NCBI GenBank assembly: GCA_018857735.1
Contig: JABMCL010000813.1
Span: forward strand, 808,501 to 872,500
Origin: Alviniconcha marisindica
Taxonomy: Eukaryota; Mollusca; Gastropoda; Provannidae
DNA: 64,000 bases
Direction: 5' to 3'
Below the pieces are notes generated by a model. That model did no database searches, had not been told where the DNA came from, and worked only from the letters and a program-made list of their open reading frames with translations. A program made the translations under genes and the position numbers. Below are positions 20,013 to 62,321 of this stretch, in pieces (the stretch's first letter is position 1; the number at the start of each line of letters is the position of its first letter).

Positions 20013-21769
20013 GTTTCCAAATTGAAACAGGAGAATGGCAACCATAACTTTGTTAACAATACTGGCTTATTGCAGAGATCGCTGGTCCTGAGGCTGCCGG
20101 TTGTTTGATGTGCATAGTAGATAGAAAGTCAATACAGTGATGAAACTGACAGTAAAGAAAGATCATACCATTGATTTGCGTTCATAAATGCATACAAAAT
20201 GCTTAGGTAATTTAACCTTCCACAACTGATTGTTCTGCGCTTGGATTGAAGTGGATCAGTAGCTCACCTTAATGATTACCAGAATACCATCCCCCCAAAA
20301 CACACCAAAAAAATCACCCCCTCTCTGCCCACAGAAGATAACAAAAGAACCATACCCCAAAACAACAATCACAAAACAAACAGAAACATATGGTACACAC
20401 TTGGCAACAATCAGAAATAATAACAATGTATTTTATGTGCTATTTTTCCAGCTGGAGCACATGACCAATTATATGAAGTAAAAACAAGGACTTGTAAATA
20501 GTTTAAAACAAAACGACACACAAAACTGCCGTGATAGTGTGAAGGATGTCCATTTTCCCAGCATGGATGAGAGACAGTAGTGATACAGTGTAAAGGATGT
20601 AGTCCATTTTCCCCCGGAAGGAAGAGAGACAGTAATGAGTAAGTTTAGATGGTACCACAGACCAATATGAAGTAAAACCAAATGCATGTCACTGAAAAGT
20701 GATAAGGCACACAAAATGGATAAGGCTCTGAGGTGAAATGGATGGACCAAATGTAAAGATTTGTACAACATGCATGTGCAGTAGATAAACTTCCACAAAC
20801 AGCCAATTTTTACAGCAGCATTGTATATGGATGAAATGGGTAAAAAAATAATACACCACCAGCCCATCTACACCTGAAGTGGGAAGATAATAAAGTCTTA
20901 TCAGATTCAGTTCATCCTCCTGATGACCACTAAAATTGTGACAGAAGTTTGGCTCTGGAAAAATAAAACATCACCTAAACTCCTTTTTCAACAGGATCTG
21001 AGGGCACTTTGATTTGATATTATTACAGACTAACCAAAAGAAAGTGGGAAGGTGAGTGAGAGAAATCTACCCCATTCCTATGAAATGGTCAGAGTGAAGA
21101 GAGGCTGCTGCTGTCCCAGGCATCTCTTCCATTATGTCCACATTCACTGAAGCGAAATGCTCTTCATGGAACATGTTTCTTCTTTCAGTTTCATGCACAG
21201 ATGTCAAGTATTCACCCAAACCAAGAGACGAGAAAAAAAAAAGTTTTGCAGATGGCCACTGTTCAAGCATTTCTTTTTAAACAAAGAAAAAATCCAAACA
21301 AAAATGAAAAACTTGCATTAAGACCTGAACTCATTGTTGCATACAGAAAGTGCACAAATGGGCACTGAAAACAGTATTAGATACCAGACAGTCCAAATTC
21401 TGCCAGGCATACTTCCTTATTTACATCCAACTCCACATTTTGAAGGAACCAACTTTCCTGACTCAAATTTTGTCCAACTTCACCAAGACGGCCAGCCTCT
21501 CTGCACCAGGTCGAAGAGATGCTGGACACTTGGAAATGAAAGCTCAAATTCAGGAGTTTGTCTTAAAATGCTGCTCATGTTATTTTTGATTTACAATCTG
21601 AATTGTGGCAGTTAGCAGGCCTGGCAAATGTCACAGCTGACTCAAAAATGCTTCCCTGTTGCCTGTGTAGCACCGTTTCTCAGGCATCGCGAGCATGAAA
21701 CATGTATGTCTGGTAATAAAGTGGCAGTGAGTGCAACATGGGTGAGCTAGGACACCTGTGTCTCACCAT

Positions 21770-21968
21770 TCCTGTTATTCACTGCCAATAAAACTTGTCG
21801 CCAGTCCCATTATTCACTGCCCATAAAGCTTGTCGCCAGTCTCATTATTCACTCCCAATAAAGCATGTCACCAGTCTCGTTATGCACTGCCAATAAAGCT
21901 TGTCGTCAGTTCTGTTAGTCAAGCCAATAAAGCTTGTCGCCAGTCTCATTATTCACAGCCAATAAACC
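21770..21968 (+). repeat. 35-bp array carrying AATAAA
   Basis: About seven diverged copies of a unit containing CCAATAAAGCTTGTCGCCAG; five keep an intact AATAAA. Confidence 0.88.
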
Positions 21969-23579
21969 TAAGTTTAGAAACCGACAATAAAATTAAGAGA
22001 GCACTAAAAGAAAATCATTGATTTCATGAAACAGGGTTGACTGCCAGTGTTCTAAAATTGCCATTCTAGAACAGTTTAACTCTCTTTTTCTTTTCTTTTT
22101 GTCGCTTTTAAAAAGGGACATACCCCCAAAATTTGCACATGATGTATTGGTTCATTAAAAATAGCATGTCTGTGTGTTTGCACCTAGATTTCATGTTGAA
22201 TTTTTGTCTTCTGCCTGTTGGTTGAAATGTGTTCTGAGCAGACTAATTCCCGTAAAACTGATTACAAACTTAAATGACCCAGCATGGCCATCCCTGGCTG
22301 ACCCAATACCCCAACTAGGCATAGCACAAAACAAGCAACACTAATGACTGATCATATATTGCGTTTGATAGGTTCCCTGCTGCCAGTCACTTGAACAGCA
22401 TCAACCAATCAGAACATGATAATATTACATGCGAAAGAACCTGAACAGTGGCTGCCATGCTCGCCTCACAGGCTAAAGAGTGAAAGACTGGCAGATTCCG
22501 AACAAAACCTTCAAAATAAGGAATGGTGCACATTCACCAATGACAGAAATATCAACTACACTCAAATGAAGCAAATTACATTCATCTGAATGCTGGACTC
22601 ACTCAGATAATCATACGTTCCACCAGTCAACACAGGTCCCAGTACCAAATGGTAGACTACTGAAAGCTCGTGAAGAGGGAGGCAGAACTTAAGAGCTCAG
22701 CACAAAACCCTCTATGATTTCTCTGTACATTGTGGTGTACATGATGACAGCAGCAAAGACTACCTCTGGACATGTGGCAGACTTGACAACAGTCTCCTCT
22801 CTGCCCTCTAACATTTACATAACCACTGGACGCAAATCCTTGGGCAAAGAGAAAATGTCAACACCCTATTCCAGTTGTCTGGCTGATTAAGTATAAACAG
22901 CAGCAATCTACAAACAATAAACTGCATGGTTTGTAATGGACCTTTGTACAGTTGTGTTTTTTTTAAATTACCACTCACCCTGATATAACTGCACTGGTTG
23001 ACTGGGCATAAAACACCAATTTACTTACTTACTTGATTACCACACTGGTGACTACTGCTTAACAATACTGTGATGGCTCTTCACTTGAAGTGCTGCTTCC
23101 TGTTACACCCCCAACACCTCTTCATTATTTGCACACTTTCTGTGACATCATTAAAGGGGAAACTGAACCAAAAGCATAAGGTGGCCTAATAAAATAGAAA
23201 ATGTGCTAAAATTTAAGTCTACATGCTTCATCTGGTTTTTCTCTCTATCAATATTTGTACAAAAAAGTACCTTGCTGCTTTTAATTTGAGCTCCACATGG
23301 TGCAGTCATGATGGTTTTCTCCTTACCAACCAAGAGCAGAAAAAGGCTGGTTCATGATGTATTTGATCATTTTGCCACACATTTCGGCCTTGTTCATATC
23401 ACAGATACAGACTGCTGACACAAAATGGCAACACTTGTGATCACATTTTCCCAACCTTCAAATGTCAAAAAAATAATAATAAAAAAATGTACCAGAAATA
23501 ATGAAAAACTAATGTGTTTATTTTGCTTTCATAAAAATTTATTCCTTTCAGTAGGACCCATGCTTCTCTGCTACAGTTT

Positions 23580-23880
23580 CCCTTTAATACTGAATTGTTT
23601 TATTCTCTGCTTTAGTTCTGCTTTAACACTGAACTGTTTCAGTGATGTCAGCCACAGCATAGGGCTTTAATCTATTTTAACACTGAATTGATTCATTCTC
23701 TGCTTTAGCTCTGCTTTAACACTGAACTGTTTCAGTGATGTCAGCCACAGCATAGGGCTTTAATCTATTTTAACACTGAATTGATTCATTCTCTGCTTTA
23801 GCACGGCTTTAACACTGAACTGTTTCAGTAATGTCAGCCACGGCGCAGGGCTTTTATCTACTCTAACACTGAATTGCTCA
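23580..23880 (+). repeat. About 92-bp array, three copies
   Basis: Units share TTTAACACTGAACTGTTTCA and GTCAGCCAC..CAGGGCTTT; the third copy is the most diverged. Confidence 0.9.
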
Positions 23881-25399
23881 TTGCTCATTCCCCTCTGTGA
23901 ATGTTTCTTTTATGGTCCTAATATGAAGTACATTTTTGCTTGATGGTAAAAAAATTGCAACTAACAGGGAGAGAGAAAGAAGAGAGAGAAAATGTACACC
24001 TTCATTTAGTTGCCAATTAAATTTTGTGGAGCCCACAATACTGAATGGTCCACAATGCTTGGGTGGGCATATGCTTATGGCACTTAAATACGCAATATTT
24101 CAATTAGAATCATATGGACAATTTATAGTTTTCACTTTGATAAACACTGACAAAAGTGAAGTCCACAGCATTAATGACACAAGATGTGTAGTGATTTAAC
24201 TTAAGAAGCCCTCTCAGTAATGGCACACCATCCCTCAGAACATTCCAATAAGTAAAATATACATGTCTGCATAAAAAGCTAGGGGGATTTTTTTTTCACA
24301 GGCCAGATTTTCAATGTGTGTAAAATGCATGAAAGTAGTCCATAAAACTACTCGGACTAGTTTTAAAAAGCATCAAAGAAGCACCTTCAGCATGTAACTC
24401 TATGGCCTGGGGCAACTTAAAATCACATTAGCTATACATTCCCAACCCTGCTGTAAGTTACCCATCATATACCTGTATACATGACTTATTTGGTTCCCAC
24501 CACCGAGTAATAGATTCATAATTAACAGGGTGTACAGCAACTCTATCATATCAAAGTGCAATGCAGGGTGACACAGAGTCGACAAAAAGTATCATACAAT
24601 GAGTTATTCACATTACACACACTTAATATGTATTACAAAATCATGAAATGTGAAGAGGGTACAAACTACAATGTGAACAGAGCGCACAATTATATTTTGT
24701 TCAAGCACACCCCACATTGCTAAGGCTAAATACACATTCTTCATTGCATTTGCAACCTGGGCAGAGCAGCATCCTTACAGATACATGCACCAGCAGAATC
24801 TTACAATAAGCATACTTTTTTTAAATTTGATATTTAACACTCAAATTCCCCATGACACTATCATCTGCTGGCACCCTCTCTACCTTTAAATCTGCAGCTG
24901 AGGGTTGGGTGAGGTCTGCTCGCAGAATCCACCCCCTCTGACATCTCTTTTACCCATTTTTCTGAACTAGCTGTGACTCTATTCTATTCCTGGCATACAC
25001 CGTCTTTGATCTTGTCTGCTCCATACATTCCATTTCTACAAACAGGGCACATAGTGTGGAACACTGCTCTTGTAAGGGGTTGCCACTCAAGTAGGAAATG
25101 GAGAAGGAGGTCACAACAGAGCATAACTCAAGTCATTAAACCACAAGTAAGTCTCAGTTACTGTTCCAAATGCAATGGGGCTTCAGCACATGTATCTGGT
25201 TTTAAACAGCAAACACTAAAAGTCAGCTAGAAATGTTGGGTTTGTGTACACCAAAAAGTCCTCCATACAGAACTATACAAGTAGCATCGCTGCAAGATCT
25301 AGGAGTTCTGCCATACATTGGTTCTGTTCTTTCATTATTCAGACTAAGTTTGCATTTGTGTTATATATTTAATTAACACCTTTCATCCTTTGAGAAATT

Positions 25400-25730
25400 A
25401 CTTGAAAACATTGTATATAAAATATCCATGCATGTACCTGAATATCCACAAATTGTGTGAGTACATAAAAGGTGCAGATACATAAAGATGCTGTTCAAAT
25501 ATTCTATATAAAATGTTTATGTTTTTATTATGTATTTATTTAACATCATTTTTAGTTACATTATATACACCTTTGAGAACCTATTGTTAAAAAGAAAAGA
25601 AAAAAAGGATTAAAATCTGGCTGGTACAGAGGCATAAAGATGCCGCAAAAACCTTTTGTATAAAATATCCAAGCATGTACCTGGATAGTTGCAAATTGTG
25701 TGTGAGTACATACATGTATATAAATTCATA
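25400..25730 (+). repeat. Diverged direct duplication
   Basis: Segments near 25410-25500 and 25655-25720 share TATAAAATATCCA(T/A)GCATGTACCTG and a GTGTGAGTACAT tail. Confidence 0.7.
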
Positions 25731-27316
25731 TAATATTCAAAACAGTAAAACATTGTAGCAACCTGGTTTTTGAGGACAAAGGTACAAATGTATAATTTCC
25801 TAGAAAGCACTTTCGTTGCATGGCCCCCCCCCCCCCCCAGTCAATTTCCCAAATGCTGGCATAAACTGATAAAGTGAAACTGAATGATGCAAAGTTACAC
25901 CAGGTATAACAAACTAAAACTCCTAGGCGTAATCATTTGAAACAAAGCCTAATTTGCTTTCCTCAAAATAAATGTAAACTGTTAGTATTAATTAAACAAA
26001 TACACACACACACTTGCTCACCACCACCCCCACCCCCCACCCCCCCACACGTATATAGGCATATTATTATATATATATATGCAACATACAATTATACAAT
26101 TGCACTTTGTACTACAAATATTTTTTGATTTTGTTACTATTTGTGATTTAATGCTGAAACATAAACTTTTGTGGGGTATAAAACTACTTGGGTGCCGTAA
26201 AAATATAACCAAGAGTAGAAACATCAGAACGTTTTTGCTCATACGTGTGTGTCATTAATATGTACTGTATTCATTGTTATTATATTAATAACATGAGCTA
26301 AATACAGGAAGTGGAGTTTCTTCCCCTGAACTGGGAGTCTGGAGTGGCCTTCCCTTCCCTACAAGATGGTCGAAGCCTCTTCCCTTGACACCTTCGTCAC
26401 AATGGTGTCAATTATTCCCACCTCTGAATTCAGTTGTGTTTTTTAACCCTCTACATCAACCTCCAGACTCCCCCCCCCCCCCCCCCTTCTCTTCTTCAAG
26501 GAACCTCCATAATAAACACTAGTCAGAGTCTACAGGTTGACTTGTCTTTGAGAATAAAATGGAAGAAGAAGAAGAGGAGCTAGCTACTGGATTTTAACGT
26601 GAAATCATTAGATCATTATTTGAAGTATCAGAAAACTTGTAGCAGTAGCATTATTGTCTTTATTTTTCTTATAAATTATGCAAATTGCAACAACCCATGG
26701 CACAGACATAAATAAAGTATACCCACTGTTACTGTACATATGATAGGTTAAAAATGCTTCTCTAACTTCAGTGATTGAGATGCACCACTCTGATACTGCC
26801 AGTACTATGCAGTGGTAAAGAAATCAAATAAAGTCTGGCTTGTAATTATAATCTGGCAAAATGGGATCATCACAAATTCTTTTATCATTACTTTAGCCAA
26901 CTCTGCCCTCCTTGATTTGAAGTGGGGAAAGGAGGGGGCAGTTGGGGGGGAGAAAGACTAAAAGTTGCATTATTTAATAAATTGCAGAACAGCAAGAAAA
27001 GTGCAAAAAAATAAAATTGTGTCCATCAAATGGAATAGAACTTTATCGATATAATAGCAACATGGTGATGGTGACTATTTTTTCACTGGCAGATTTTCTT
27101 TTGTTGTAGTAACCTTTCAATCCATGACTGGCCTGAATGTGTCAGTGCACTATAGTACTTGGCACCATGACAAGTTCCCTACAGTGCATTTGCCGCTTGG
27201 TAACAAAGCTGTAGCAGCTGTATGGATGTGATACTGATGATGAATGAACCAACACCAAGAAATATTCCCAATACCTGTTACTTGGCAAAAACAGAATTCT
27301 TGTCTTATATTACATG

Positions 27317-27700
27317 GAGGAGCAGAGATAGCCCAGTGGTTAGAGCATCAGACTTGTAATAAAAAAGGTTGTGGGTTTGAATCCCCACAGTAGGTGGCAG
27401 GAGAATTTGCTTCTCCAGGGTCAACCTTCTCCGCAGACTCTTATTTTGGTATCAGTTCCACCCTTGTTTTACTGCAGTAGCACAAAAAAGATCTCAGTCA
27501 GTCTGCCACAAGTGCAGGAGGCAGTTACAGCTAAATACACATGCACCCTACACATGTGGGTTTGAATGAAATGAAACTGTAAACTGGTGCATGGTTGTAT
27601 GGTGTACACAAAACGAGCACTGAGATGGCAGCAGTTTCACATGGCTGTAACCACATAGCACTATAAATTGTGTAAGTAGTACACCACTTCAATGGATATT
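27317..27700 (+). mobile_element. tRNA-headed SINE, copy A
   Basis: Pol III A box TAGCCCAGTGG (27329-27339) and B box GGTTTGAATCC (27374-27384) precede a unique body shared, inverted, with 33160-33468. It lacks tRNA acceptor and anticodon pairing, so it is a SINE rather than a tRNA gene. Confidence 0.85.
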
Positions 27701-27862
27701 CAAAATGTGCTAAAAAAGAAAAGAAAAGAGGCTACAGTCACATGTATTCAGTCACATGTGACATAAGCACAGTGAATTACTTATGCAGCCCTGACCTGTG
27801 CAAAGCTATTTAATTTGTAATAAGCATGTCACTCTTGTCTCTTGGCTGTCCATAGAAATGTA

Positions 27863-28090
27863 GCAAAGCGAGTGAAGAACCTAGCGACACTGTCATCCAT
27901 TTTTATTTTTATTTTTTCTTCATCCACAGGAGAGCTCTGCTAAGAGCCAATCAGAGGCAATGTTCGTCGAATAGGGCGAATGTTCCCAGAACATGTTGAA
28001 TGAAGCTTTTTGGACCCCAAATATAGCTTCAGCGAATACTTCCAACTAGGTTCGTGAACAAACATTCGCCCAATTAAGAATGGGCTTAAG
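27863..28090. mobile_element. MITE, truncated inverted copy
   Basis: Inverted match to about 10361-10660: shares GAACATTTGCCCTATTCG-type interior and the AAGCCCATTCTTAATTGGG end at 28090. The other end is missing. Confidence 0.88.
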
Positions 28091-28587
28091 ATAGCCAGCT
28101 TAAAACTATAATGGCATTATAAACAAAAACACTGTACATAACTGTTTCAAAAATAAATTAAAATATAGATGAAAAAAAAAAATCCCCTGTATAAAATGGG
28201 GGAGTCAAAAAAAGAAAAGAAAAAAAAAGCAGGAAAAAAAAGCATGTGGTTTAGTGAGATGTGTGAACTCTCATAGCTCTCAAGTTGTTAACAACCTGAG
28301 GAAGAGACCTGTATTTGCATGCTTGCGTGCATGTATACATACATAATACATGTATATATTTTAATGTAATGTCATCTATGGGACCAGATGATTCATCATT
28401 ACATGTCTTACAACACAACCCGACTAAAAGAGAGAGAACAGCAATCAGCTGTGATGAACTCTTGCAGTCAAAACCCATGCTGTGAGAAATACTATTACTA
28501 GCCATAGAATATTATTCCTCTTTCTCAAGTAAATGTCTGAAAGTGAAAGTGGCTTACAATCAGTCTCTTGGCCTTTCCTCATCTTCA

Positions 28588-29007
28588 TCATTGGCGGCGA
28601 CGATTTTCTTCTAGGCACCAATTGATTTGCTTTACCCACTCCATCATGTCCTGAGGCGTAGTGGCATACAGGTAGAATGTTCTCCATTTGAAGACCAACT
28701 TGAAAACGTTAGTTTTCTCTTGGTGGTTTTTGTGTTCCTGGGCACACTCACTGCACTCATTCAGATCCAGTACTCGGATGGGGTTCTTGCTGCATTTTTC
28801 CTTAAAGTACCTCAGCTCATTTCTGTACAATACAAACCAACGTGTTTTCCATGTTTTGAAGTGCAGGCCGAGCTTGGTGAGAAAGCCTTCCTTTGTGTTG
28901 AGAGAGAAGTTGATATTGCCATCCGTGTTTTCTGCTGTGCTAAACTCTGCATGCACTGTGACCGATTCATACATGTTGGGTTCTTGTACATCTCTGGGGT
29001 ATGCCAC
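28588..29007 (-). CDS. DAPP1: DAPP1 exon 2 (Tyr linker and PH domain)
   Basis: Acceptor TGTACAG followed by VAYPRDVQEPNMYESV, ending CLEENRRRQ and TGA. The 139 codons are open with no intron. In isolation this could be mistaken for an ORF starting at GTG; it is a spliced exon. Confidence 0.94.
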   Translation of the reverse strand: MAYPRDVQEPNMYESVTVHAEFSTAENTDGNINFSLNTKEGFLTKLGLHFKTWKTRWFVLYRNELRYFKEKCSKNPIRVLDLNECSECAQEHKNHQEKTNVFKLVFKWRTFYLYATTPQDMMEWVKQINWCLEENRRRQ

Positions 29008-31012
29008 CTGTACACATAATTAAGGATATATATATATATAATATAATTATATAATAACATTATAACTACAGTAGCTTCTCTCTGGCCAGACATACAGTTT
29101 CATGGCTGGCCTCACACATGCTTAGCCTACTAAAAATATTTCATATATTTCATATCAAATATATTTCATATATTTCATATCAAATATTTCATCCATATAT
29201 ATATATACATGTATTCTTATCAGTAAAAACTGACTGGATAAGAAGTTTTATTCTTGAGAAATTAACAAATAAATTCAGGTAACAATTTAACCTGTGAAAC
29301 ATGATTTCCTTTTCTTATTTAACATCTGTTTTTATCTTATACAGCTGTCAGTGTCACTCAGTATATATATATATACATACAATGGGAGCTTTAATTTTAA
29401 AGAGAGGAACACAAAGGATTCTATTCAGTCAGTAACAGAAACCACCCCACGTGGGGCTCAAGTCACACTCCGAATATCACTTTCCGGCACTCTCCTCCAA
29501 ACTCTGCCAGATTTAGTTACGCCACTGAAGGGGCACTCTTTATCTCTGTGCAGCTGTCCAGTGACACGGTCAGCGCCCTCTGAAAGGTTCCGGTACTAAT
29601 ATGACTGTAGAAGCAACCTAGCGCCAAAGCATGCACATAAACATGAGACGCATCCACCCTGGGTAAAAAAAAAGAGTTCCATCTCGATTTAAACGATTGT
29701 GGTTTTATTTGTGTTTTGTAAACTTTGTTAGCGGCTATAAATGACCACCTTTTTTTATTTGAATTGTTTGTAACAAACTTACTACTGTTTGAGCATCAAC
29801 AAAAAACTGCTCGTTAGCTGACAGTTTTCTAGACCCTATAGCATAACTAAATACGGCAGTGGTTGAAGGAAGGATGTCGTAAACCAGTGCTTGGAGTTTG
29901 GGCTCAAGTCAGATCTACATGTCTCTACATATACCCATCCATTTGTGCTAACTCAGTAACTGATAATACTATCAGTTATATTTTTATAATGTGGCACAGC
30001 AACTGGAGTGGGGGAAATATTGTGATCCAAAAGTAGTTTTGTTTGTTTGTTTTTTACAGTCATAAGGCAGAGAGTAAAACTGAAAGTGATTAACTTGATG
30101 CAAAATACTAAAAAGGGAAAGATTCATCTAAACTTTGAAGAGTGTTGTTCTACTTTTTGTTCTTCTTTATTAACTAAATAATCAATTATATAAATTATAC
30201 TCTGATCATCAAGGAACTGACTTTACAGAGGCTGCAGGCAAAGCAAATTAAAGGACAATTTAACAAGTCTACATTGTCATTGAGCTGGTGGAAGAAAAAA
30301 ATACTGGCTCAAAAGATCACCGATTCTGATTGTCTTTCCACGTGATGGCAGAGGTAAAGATCCTTGATTCTGATCATGATTAGGCCTGTCCTTTCAACTC
30401 CACTCAGTGTTGTATTAGCAGGAACACTAAACTCCTTCAAAAACCTTTCTTGATAAGCATTGGGAACAAAATATATACCACAAGATAACTGATAAAAACA
30501 AGCAAGGTCAATACACACAGCACTCTTAAAAAGAATGATGTTGACCATAATATACATCAAAATACAACTCAGCAGGCAAAAGGCTAAAAAGTGATTAAAG
30601 TTATACAAGGAACTGGTCTTTTAACAATAACATACATTTCAAAAATCAAGATAACCTGATAAGCCACGAGGAGTTAAAAAATAAATAAATGTGTAATTAC
30701 CTTCAACAGGACAAGCTGGCTGGACTCAGTGCCAATCAAAGGTTTGTTTTTGAAGTGCTCCACGAAATCACCAATATTTTTGAATGTGCCATGACCAAAT
30801 GTGATGTTAGCGCCGGTCCACACGATGTTGAAATGCTTGACAGAATGTTCTAACTTGACAGACAATGCGTACTCTCCGCCTCCCTTTGAACTGGGGCGCA
30901 ACAGATAAGTTCCGTCTTCACCGTTTTGGAGGAGAATACTTTCTGCTGTATGTCGCGTGAGGTTTGGGTGAAACCAGTCCAGTGATTCGATATTACCACT
31001 TTGCTGCGACAT
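28588..31012 (-). CDS. DAPP1: DAPP1 (Bam32), SH2 + PH adaptor, complete
   Basis: Adaptor recruited to membranes by PI(3,4,5)P3/PI(3,4)P2 through its PH domain and to phosphotyrosine through its SH2 domain; in vertebrates it works downstream of PI3K and Src-family kinases. Two exons, 31012-30701 and 29007-28588, join in phase 0 to 243 aa (human is about 280; the N-terminus is shorter here). SH2: WFHPNLTRHTAE from residue 13, with the pTyr arginine in GTYLLR (R39). Tyr117 in NMYESV matches the vertebrate regulatory tyrosine. PH domain about 143-238, with the phosphoinositide-binding KTWKTRWF segment and the closing MMEWVKQINW helix. The gene diverges from HID1 and converges on PHF5A. Having only two coding exons is compact for this gene. 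Confidence 0.94.
29008..30700 (-). other. DAPP1 intron
   Basis: 1.7 kb, AT-rich, with a short TA tract near 29025 and repeated TTTCATAT motifs near 29140-29200. No exon or element identified. Confidence 0.7.
30701..31012 (-). CDS. DAPP1: DAPP1 exon 1 (SH2 domain)
   Basis: 104 codons, starting MSQQSGNIESLDWFHPNLTR and ending SSQLVLLK at GTAATTAC. The first ATG of the open frame is taken as the start. The whole SH2 domain is in this exon. Confidence 0.94.
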
Positions 31013-31267
31013 GACTACCGTGCCGTGGACAACACTCGTCTGACTGGTAGTTGACGGTCTCTAAAATCAAACAATGTGGTTTACTCGCACTGAGCGAACT
31101 GCGAGCGAGCCAAGTGTCTTCTGAAGTTCTGTGATTCATCGAGGCATTTCCTCAAGGCGACTGTCATCTGCATGGAATCCCGAGAGTGATCTCCCTTCAA
31201 ATGTATGTTTGACGTACTTCCGGTTTTGGAAGCTCGGCTGCTTGGCAGAGTACTAAAAGTGACAAAA
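31013..31267. promoter_or_regulatory. Bidirectional promoter between DAPP1 and HID1
   Basis: 255 bp separate the divergent start codons. ACTTCCGG at 31216-31223 is a strong match to an ETS/GABP site, the motif class often found in bidirectional promoters. The interval is richer in CpG (GAGCGAACTGCGAGCGAGC) than flanking introns. Promoter function is inferred. Confidence 0.7.

Positions 31268-62321
<31,054 letters not shown>

Larger units (their letters stand above)
18302..28587. other. Convergent intergenic region, PHF5A to DAPP1
   Basis: 10.3 kb between two stop codons facing each other. It should contain both 3' UTRs; an AATAAA at 18788-18793 is a candidate PHF5A poly(A) signal. The rest holds a (CA)n tract (18569-18607), a foldback (19886-20012), arrays at 21770 and 23580, C-homopolymers (25824 and 26470), a SINE (27317) and a MITE copy (27863). 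I saw no gene on either strand. Confidence 0.7.

Noticed and set aside
27329..27400. tRNA gene candidate (A and B boxes)
   Set aside because: No acceptor or anticodon stem pairing, an A-run in the anticodon region, and a second inverted copy with the same body at 33160. It is a SINE head.
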